NCBI GenBank assembly: GCA_025765595.1 | Contig: JAIVFH010000010.1 | Coordinates: forward strand, 186,001 to 250,000 | DNA length: 64,000 nt | Reading direction: 5' to 3' | From: Obelidium mucronatum | Taxonomy: Eukaryota; Chytridiomycota; Chytridiomycetes; Chytridiales; Chytriomycetaceae | Shown: one piece after another, positions 57,344 to 64,000 of the stretch | Layout: every line of letters begins with the position of its first letter | Numbering within the stretch: position 1 is the first letter of the stretch | The notes under the pieces: generated by a model | Database searches by the model: none | What the model was told of the DNA's origin: nothing | Seen by the model: only the letters and a program-made list of their open reading frames with translations | Translations under genes and position numbers: made by a program

Positions 57344-59125
57344 TCACTTCGACTTAAGTTTATTTTCATCCCCGTCTATTACAATAGTCCAATTAAAACT
57401 GCGCATTTTATCCCTTCCGAAACCGTGTTTGATGAATTTGGACAGTAAACATTCTTCATGGAAAAGAATGCCGGCCACCCCCAACATCCAGGCTGTTTGA
57501 ACTTTTGAATTGTATCCAAAACTCGATGCTGTGTTGAAGAAGAGAGAAAACACAAACATCAATCAAGGTAAAAAAGATGGATACTAAGATTTACCGAAAG
57601 GGCAGAATACGCTGAAACTTGAACCCATACTTTCGCTTTACGCCGATTGTCCACCCATTGTCCCGACATTGGTTTCGGTGGTGTTCGTTGAAGAAATATT
57701 CCAAACGATGGATCACGGATGGATGCTTTCACATACAATTGCCAAATTGACCCAGCTGTAACATAAATCAACAACAAAAACAAATATCCCGCGATGACAG
57801 ATTAGAGAGTCAAAAAACCTCCCTTTGTTTTTCTCTTACCATGAAAATGAACTGCAGTAGAATACACATTCGTTCCAGGATTATTAATTGCCTTATTGAC
57901 TTGCTCGATTGAGAATTCATAACTGAATCGGAACGGGGGAAACTCCAATGTGTTCCATTTGGTAGGATTTCTAATATGTCGGAGAGTTGATTCCTTCATA
58001 ACTGTAATGTTCCCACACGAAGCCGCCGCCGCCGCCGCTGCCACCACCACCACCGTATCTACCTCCTCCCTCTCGTTCGCCAAATAGTCCAATCCAAGAC
58101 ACAGAGCTTCCTCGTTCGCCTCAATACGCCACTTTAACTTTTTATCAAGCGCGCAAGAACCATCTGTGTCCTTCACATGTCCCACAATTAGAAACTCTTT
58201 TTTGGCAGTCTTGAGTAAGTTCTTGTCCATGACAGAGTTTTGTTCCAAGCCATTCGAATCAACGTCAACCAATGTGTCATTCGAATAACTGGGGATAATT
58301 TCCTTTTCGGCAGTATTACTTGTACTCATATCTTCATCATCATCCATTTCTTCGCTACAACTGGGAACACCACTGCATTCACGCCGTTCCGTATTCCAAC
58401 CGCCCATCACACGATCAAAAAGCTTCAATCTCTCCTGCTCATCGGTCACAAATAGGCAATCCGATGCCAAAACGCCTGCCAAGTAGCATTCAGGAATATT
58501 CATCAAATCAGATGTATCCATTGCCGCAGCGTGTTTACAAAGAAACACTAATCCAGCGTCAATGATTCCATCTGAAAAGGCTTCATGGGGTTTTTGATGC
58601 GCGTAGTTCATGAATAGGGAAACAGTGGATATGGAGATGTTGGTTTCGATATACTTTTGACAGAGCATGCAGAGAGATTCATCGTCAAAATAGCTTCCCG
58701 TAGCTGAAATTTTAAAAATTAAAACAAAAGCGGGTATTCAGTTTTTCAAGGGCTGGTGGAGAAAGTTGAAAACGAAAAAAAAAGAAAGAACCCAGTAGCG
58801 GAATCACATTCTCAAGTGTAATCGCAGTAGCATATTCAAAAACCCCGTATAACCTGCCCAGGAAGATTCGAAACGCGTCGAGAGTGATTATTTGGTCGCC
58901 ATCATCAACCAGACTCAGTTCGAGCACAGACTGGTTGGCTCCGCGCCGCCACTTGAGCATCGCGCGAAAGTAATTGTTTGCAACAAGAAGCACGCGATGC
59001 AGCCGGAACACGTGTCCGAATGCGCGTACTTCAATGTCTGAAAACGAGTCGCCACCAGCGTCGGTGAAGACGAGGTTCAGATTGGTTAGCAGCGCGTGTT
59101 TGTGTCCGAATTCAGCCGCCTCCAT
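57344..59125 (-). CDS. BTB/POZ-domain protein with fungal C-terminal domain
   Basis: Exons 59125-58792, 58703-57840, 57755-57595 and 57528-57344; the last junction leaves a 1-base frame discrepancy, so an indel or other splice site is likely. N-terminal BTB: DIEVRAFGHVFRLHRVLLVA, YFRAMLKWR. A BACK-like helical region follows (CMLCQKYIETNISISTVSLF), then a variable acidic segment, an Ala run and a C-terminal dom (GSIWQLYVKASI, FGIFLQRTPP) of the kind found in many basal-fungal BTB proteins. Probably a CUL3 adaptor or a signalling protein. Divergent from the ATRIP-like gene with 34 bp between ATGs. Confidence 0.78.
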
Positions 59126-59159
59126 TTTTTCAATTGTTTTTTTTTGACAACCCAAAAAA
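59126..59159. promoter_or_regulatory. 34-bp space between divergent BTB and ATRIP-like starts
   Basis: The sequence is T-rich then A-rich (ttttttcaattg ... caaccc), with an early T9 run. No room for a conventional promoter outside coding sequence. Confidence 0.5.
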
Positions 59160-61368
59160 ATGCAACGAAACACCAACTTTGACTTTGACGACTTTGACGA
59201 ATTCGACGATGATTTGGACGCTGCGCTGACGTCGCATGATCTGCAAGAGCTGGCGCGCATCGAGTCGCAGTTTGGCGCCGCTTTGACGCAAAGTGCGGCG
59301 AAGGAAAACGCGGCTTGTGGAAACACGGGCGACGACGTGCGTCTTTTTCCCTTTGAGCGTTTGGGTGGCGGTCGATACTGACTGGCTTTGCAAAACAAAG
59401 TACAGGAAAGAGTTGGACAACCTTGTGGCCGAAAACAACAGACTCAAAACAGAGTTTGCAATCAAGACGGGCGAAGTCTTCAACCTGAGAGCTGCGATTG
59501 CAAAGGTGGGGGTGAGAGGGAGAAGAGAGAAGATCGCATGGGATGCACTCGTTTTTTAATAGCACGACGAAAAACAGGCAGAAGCAGACCTACGAATCGC
59601 GAATGAAGCCGTTTCGAAACAATCTCTCAACGCAGAGACGGAAAAAGAAGCAATCAGACGACAGTTTGACACTGAAATTGGGCGGTTACGAACAGAACTG
59701 CATTTCAAGAACCAAGAGTTGACGGACGCGACCCAACTCGTTAGGAATGCTGCGAAAGCTGCTGCTTTATCGGCGACGCAGCATATATCGGCAGTTTCGC
59801 CCCCAGCCAAATTGGTTCGAAAGCAGGACTTGTCCCACCAAGAGATTCCTGTCGCAGTACCACCAACGCGACAGAAAATTCAAACTTCCCAGCAAAACTA
59901 TACCCCACCGATATCCCAAAGAAACGATAAATTCAGTACCCGAAATTCTGTATGTTGCTTGAATTTATCATTGACAATCCACTAATCACCAACGATACAC
60001 ACAAAAAACACATCACACAGGTACTTCTTCGTCTTCTGCAAAACTTTATTCCCGAATCTCAAATCTCCAGTACACGATCTATAGTCACTGTAAACCAGCC
60101 TCCCGATGGATACAATACATTCCTCGAGTTTCTGCGAAAACAAGCAGCAGGCGGGGAACCTCCACTTGAATCACTGCTTCCCTTTTTTGATTCATTGATC
60201 ACGCGATGCGTCAACAACATTTCCAACAACAACGGTTTCGCGTTTTACGGTGTCAAGTTGTTGAAGGGGATTGAAATACTGTCCACAGATTCAGACAGCA
60301 AGAAAGCAATGCTCTCTGGTAGAATGAAAAAAAAACACACACAAAGGAAACCCAATGCTTCCAACTAATCCAATTTTTTTTTAGAAACAAATGGATTTAT
60401 TTTTCACGATCAGACATGCGCCTTACTGAAACTGTTTCAACAATCAAAAGAGTTGGAGATGGGCCAGAAAAAGTATTTGGAAGATATGTTGGTAATCATG
60501 CTCACTGTAATGACAACGCTGGCGTTCGATTGCAACAAAGGATTACTGAATCGGTAATGATTTCTCCAAAGCATTGTGTAATTATAACGCATTTTTACTT
60601 TTTAGATTCAATGGGATTTTAGATCCCGAACTGATATTTCAGATATATGATGTGCAAACCAGTCCGAGGGTTGTGAAATCTTGCTCAAATTTTCTTGCTC
60701 GAACAATGCTAAGTACGAAAGATCTATTTGGTTGGATTTTCGACTTCATGACTGAGGATTAATATGAATAGATCAGGAATGCTTCAAAACACTCTTCATG
60801 ACCCCACCCGCTACGATCTTTGGAACCATTTGCAAGTACATGTACCATTCAACTGTCGATGATAAGCCGGTATTTTATAAACCGTGTGTCTTTTTGTAGT
60901 GGTTCATTCTCATCAACTTTTTATTTGAAGGTGGCTGCAATTCAACCGACAGCGCGTCTTCTTGAAGTTATATGCTTTAAAGATATTGGACAACTGTCAC
61001 GAACGAAAGCTTTTCCGCAGGTTTCAGTTGAGATCTTGTAAACCTCAACAAACAACTGACGTATTGTTTCAGGCTGTACAAAGGTTTCTTGGTGCAACAT
61101 ATCATGTTGCAGATGTTTTCATTGATGATAAAAAGGGTTCCTTGGAAGGGTACGACCTATCTCCAATTTTCTGGACTGACTCTCATATGATATTCTTTGT
61201 TGCAGACTTCAGCGGCTTCTTCGCTTAACAATCAACCTGCTCTCGACCATGAATCCGCATTCGCCTGAAACAACGATAGAGTACCAGTTTGTGGCAGTAC
61301 TGGCGCGCACGAAGCACGAGCGCGCGTTGAACCACGTCTCTGAAGACCTGCTTGACTTTTTCATTTGA
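59160..61368 (+). CDS. ATRIP-like (Lcd1/Rad26) checkpoint protein
   Basis: Partner of the ATR kinase that brings it to RPA-coated ssDNA. Exons begin 59160-59336, 59401-59505, 59578-..., with further exons to about 61368; frame is lost near 59939 (a CCC run one base short would restore it to MLLEFIIDNPLIT). The N-terminus is acidic (FDFDDFDEFDDDLDAALTSH), resembling the RPA70N-binding motif of ATRIP, and a coiled coil follows (YRKELDNLVAENNRLKTEFA). The rest is helical and divergent, as in all ATRIP proteins. Identity rests on N-terminal architecture, so it is provisional. Exon borders after 60370 are not resolved. Followed 23 bp later by the next gene. Confidence 0.6.
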
Positions 61369-61391
61369 ATGAAAGTTGATTAAATAACCAA

Positions 61392-62336
61392 ATGGCGTCA
61401 CCGCACTACTGGGCCACGCACAGCAAGATCACCGCGCCGGGTCCCGCCGGCGCCGCGGCCATCGCGCCGCTGGCTGACACGCTGCGCGAGCTGCGCACGG
61501 CGGCGTCGCGGCTTGTGTTCCACTACCTCGCGAACGACGCGGCGGCGTTTGCGGCCGCAGAAATCCCCGAGGAGCGGCGCGCGGAGATCGACCTGCGCAC
61601 GGCGGCGGCGCTGTTCGGCCGCGTGCTGGCGCTGCAGGGCGACCTGGCCGCCGCGCGCGCGCCGGGCGACCGCGTCGTCGGCTGCTGCCGCGACGCCACT
61701 GTTCTCTTCGTGGCGCTCGCCCGCGAAAAGGGAATTCCGGCGCGCGCCCGCTCTGGCTTTGCGGCGTATTTTGTGCCCGGCTTCCTGCTGGACCACGTGG
61801 TCGCCGAAGTGTGGGACGACAAAGCACAGCGGTGGATCATGGTCGATCCGGAAATGTCCGACGACTGGGTCTGCGAGCACAACGGCCTGCGCGTCGACTG
61901 GTGCAACCTGACGCCCGACCAGTTCATTACGGCCCCCATTGCGTGGAAGGGTCTCTGCGACGGCTCCTTGCCGCTGGATCACATGAAATTCTGCGTGAAC
62001 CCAAAGATTGATCTTGCTATTCTGAAAAGCTGGCCTCAAATTGCCAGCAATGTTATTATGGATCTTGCAATGTTGAACAAAGTGGAACTGCTGTTGTGGG
62101 ATTCTTGGGATTCTCTGGAGTTCCGGAATTCAATGGAGGGCGGACCACTCTCGGATGCAGATGCTTCTATTGTCGATGCTATTTGCGAAGCTACTGCTGA
62201 TTTGAAAGATGGATCAACCGATTTTCAAACTGTTTTTCAACGAAAAGAGTTGAAAGTCACACCAGTTATTTTCAGTATGAATGTTCTCACCAATACTCCT
62301 CGACACGTTGATATTAGTGATTTACTTGAAGATTAA
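61392..62336 (+). CDS. Transglutaminase-like superfamily protein
   Basis: 314 aa, intronless. The papain-like transglutaminase core is visible: catalytic Cys in GCCRDATVLFVALAREKGIP, His in LLDHVVAEVWD and Asp in WIMVDPEM. Family members act as proteases or amidases, or are catalytically remodelled. The first 570 bp are extremely GC-rich and Ala-rich, the last 375 bp are not. Its simple, intronless form and bacterial-like core make horizontal transfer possible, but the same GC profile is seen in clearly native genes. A role in peptide or ubiquitin-like processing cannot be chosen. Confidence 0.8.
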   Translation: MASPHYWATHSKITAPGPAGAAAIAPLADTLRELRTAASRLVFHYLANDAAAFAAAEIPEERRAEIDLRTAAALFGRVLALQGDLAAARAPGDRVVGCCRDATVLFVALAREKGIPARARSGFAAYFVPGFLLDHVVAEVWDDKAQRWIMVDPEMSDDWVCEHNGLRVDWCNLTPDQFITAPIAWKGLCDGSLPLDHMKFCVNPKIDLAILKSWPQIASNVIMDLAMLNKVELLLWDSWDSLEFRNSMEGGPLSDADASIVDAICEATADLKDGSTDFQTVFQRKELKVTPVIFSMNVLTNTPRHVDISDLLED

Positions 62337-62634
62337 AATGCTTGTCCTTTTGATGATCAAGTTGAAAATTACGCACATTTGGTAGAAGAAAGTTCAAGAA
62401 ACAATTGGGAGAGTCAATTGTTGTTAAATCGCTTCGATCAACTGTGATTGCCATTTTCTAACATATAATGGAATCCAAAATACTATCAATCCTAATTCAT
62501 GGTTTATATAATTGTATACAAGGCCTTCACGGACAAAAGATCGCCAACTTGACTAATGAGATGCTTTTTTCGAAAGACATAAAGGATATCCGATAGTTGT
62601 AGATATAGTGTCGTTCTTTTCAGATTTCTTCGAT

Positions 62635-64000
62635 TTATTTGCGCTTCCGCAACTGACGGCCGCTATTTGGTACATTCTCCTTCCCAGTTTTCTTGTCTTG
62701 CTGCTGTTGCCCTTGAATCTCAAAAGGCTCGACAGAACTTTCGGAATCTCGTTCGAGCTCACCACCATCACCGCCATCACGGCCGCCAGCGTTGCCATCA
62801 TCTGGAATGGATGGCGGCTCATGTTCAAGATCCTGCTTTCCCTCATCATTGTCGAAACTCGGATCCTGAACGCGTCCAAGCGCTTCAATGCCTTCCTGTT
62901 GATATGTTGCATCCGCAGCAGACGCTGTCGGTGGCATCGGGCTTGCAGCCCTCGAATCATCCGCATCGTACCCTCCCCCGTCACCACCGTGTCCATATTC
63001 ACCACTACCAGGTCCACCACCACCTTGCTGCGATACTCCAGAATCCGAAACGTAACCCCCATTTAAATTATGGGCGTCACCACCACCAGAAAGCCCACGA
63101 TAACGAGGCGAAGGCGAAGAAGCAACCATATCTCCCAAATGGCTATCTGTACTCCCACTTCGACTCATGCTTGTGCTGTATTGGTATAGGTGTGGCGCGT
63201 TTAAATGATTGCAAGTGCGGCATTTGAATTCTGTAAAAATGACAAACGTTGGTCAAAAACCCCCGTCAGAAAAAAAAAGGACAAAAAAAAAACTCAACTT
63301 ATACTGTGGTACGATTCAGGTGGAACGAGACCATTGTGTTCGAAACAAGATTGACAAATCAACGCGTACTTGTTTTGTGGGCCTTCCGTGTCTCCCACGA
63401 CTGCATCCATTACTCTGTCGAACCAGGAAGATTGAGCAGACGGCGTTCCTTGAACTGGGAAACAACATTAAGAAAAAATAGGAGTTAATTACACCGTCAA
63501 ATGAATTCTGTGGTTAAAAAATTGTTTTCACCTTGAATAGATGGAATATTGTTGTTCCCAGGTCTACTAGATGAAGGCATTGCACTTGGAGTACTAAATG
63601 GAGTTTCTCCGGTTCCAGTCATTCCCTGCTGTTGTTGCCGTAGTTGTGATTGTTGTGGTGTCATTCCTGGAGTCGGCGTTTGCATTGGATTTTGTGGTGT
63701 TCCCGGAATCGCACCCCCTGGGGTTACTGCTGCTGCACCCCTTTGTTGTTTTGGAGTTCCAGTAGGCGGTCTCAATTGTTTGGGTGGTGTATCAAACTTG
63801 TCCAGCAGGTTCTTTGTCGTGTAGTATCCAGTCTTCTTTTTCAATTCTTCAACCTGATTTAATCAAGGGGTTTTTTTACTTTTAATGCGTTTCATTTATG
63901 GTGCAGTTCGCCTGATGCTTACCTTGAGTTTCTGGTTTGCTCGCAAGGTGTCCAACTTGCGTCCTTCATTACTTGGAATTAGGAGAGGAAAACACATGAC
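62635..64000 (-). CDS. LNP: Lunapark, partial (N-terminus beyond right edge)
   Basis: ER three-way-junction protein. Visible exons: >64000-63923, 63853-63532, 63454-63305 and 63230-62635. They give the post-membrane coiled part (KLDTLRANQKLK, VEELKKKTGYYTTKNLLDKF), a Pro/Gln-rich linker, then the Lunapark zinc finger (WFDRVMDAVVGDTEGPQNKY, ALICQSCFEHNGLV, KCRTCNHLN) and a long Gly/Asp-rich tail ending RQLRKRK. The two membrane helices should lie outside the window. The tail after the finger is longer than usual. The 298 bp before the transglutaminase-like stop hold nothing notable. Confidence 0.93.

Overview
The window is a gene-dense piece of a eukaryotic nuclear genome. Genes carry short GT-AG introns (about 40-90 nt, often with T-rich tracts), histone H2B and ribosome-biogenesis genes are intron-split, and there is no bacterial operon or CRISPR structure. 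The gene set fits an early-diverging, zoosporic (chytrid-like) fungus best: an NCoR/Snt1-type SANT corepressor, a Plavaka-like fungal DNA transposon, F-box/leucine-rich-repeat proteins with 'plant-type' LRRs, and at the same time genes rare in Dikarya such as vinculin, MEMO1, BRCA2 with BRC repeat and ZC2HC1. The lineage is an inference from gene content; no rRNA or barcode locus is present.

Layout, left to right. 1-2476: 3' part of BRCA2. 2511-7245: two unrecognised genes separated by a CCGG-rich repeat island. 7401-10212: a small unknown gene, a SET/MYND protein and a cysteine-rich single-pass membrane protein. 10.2-18.1 kb: accessory region with hairpins, a Plavaka-like transposase, a divergent accessory gene and a 46-bp satellite. 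18086-24250: a paralogue of the membrane protein, a class IV aminotransferase, histone H2B, and a tandem F-box/LRR array whose third copy is decayed. 24483-32459 (all minus): NCoR-like corepressor, ZC2HC1, TMEM97 and MEMO1. 32475-35446: vinculin. 35897-42236 (minus): an unknown Q-rich protein, UTP14 and the tRNA-splicing endonuclease subunit SEN34. 42665-47110: an Ala/Lys/Pro repeat protein and a secreted phosphoesterase. 47261-53305: GT61 glycosyltransferase, MAEA/GID9, METTL23-like methyltransferase, argininosuccinate lyase. 53610-57215: two tandem membrane/coiled-coil paralogues, an FMN-barrel protein and an ARM/MYND-like protein. 57344-62336: BTB protein, ATRIP-like checkpoint protein, transglutaminase-like protein. 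62635-64000: Lunapark, cut by the right edge.

Three themes run through the window. First, spacing is extreme: four divergent pairs have only 15-59 bp between start codons and several same-strand neighbours are 20-60 bp apart. Second, several genes start in a strikingly GC-rich first exon that fades downstream. Third, conserved single-copy genes (UTP14, SEN34, GT61, vinculin, ATRIP-like) each contain one or more apparent single-base frameshifts, mostly at homopolymers, more likely assembly errors than biology; coordinates below give the full gene span and say where frame is lost. Genome-maintenance genes (BRCA2, ATRIP-like, H2B) and RNA-processing genes (UTP14, SEN34) are scattered, not clustered, so there is no single pathway locus.
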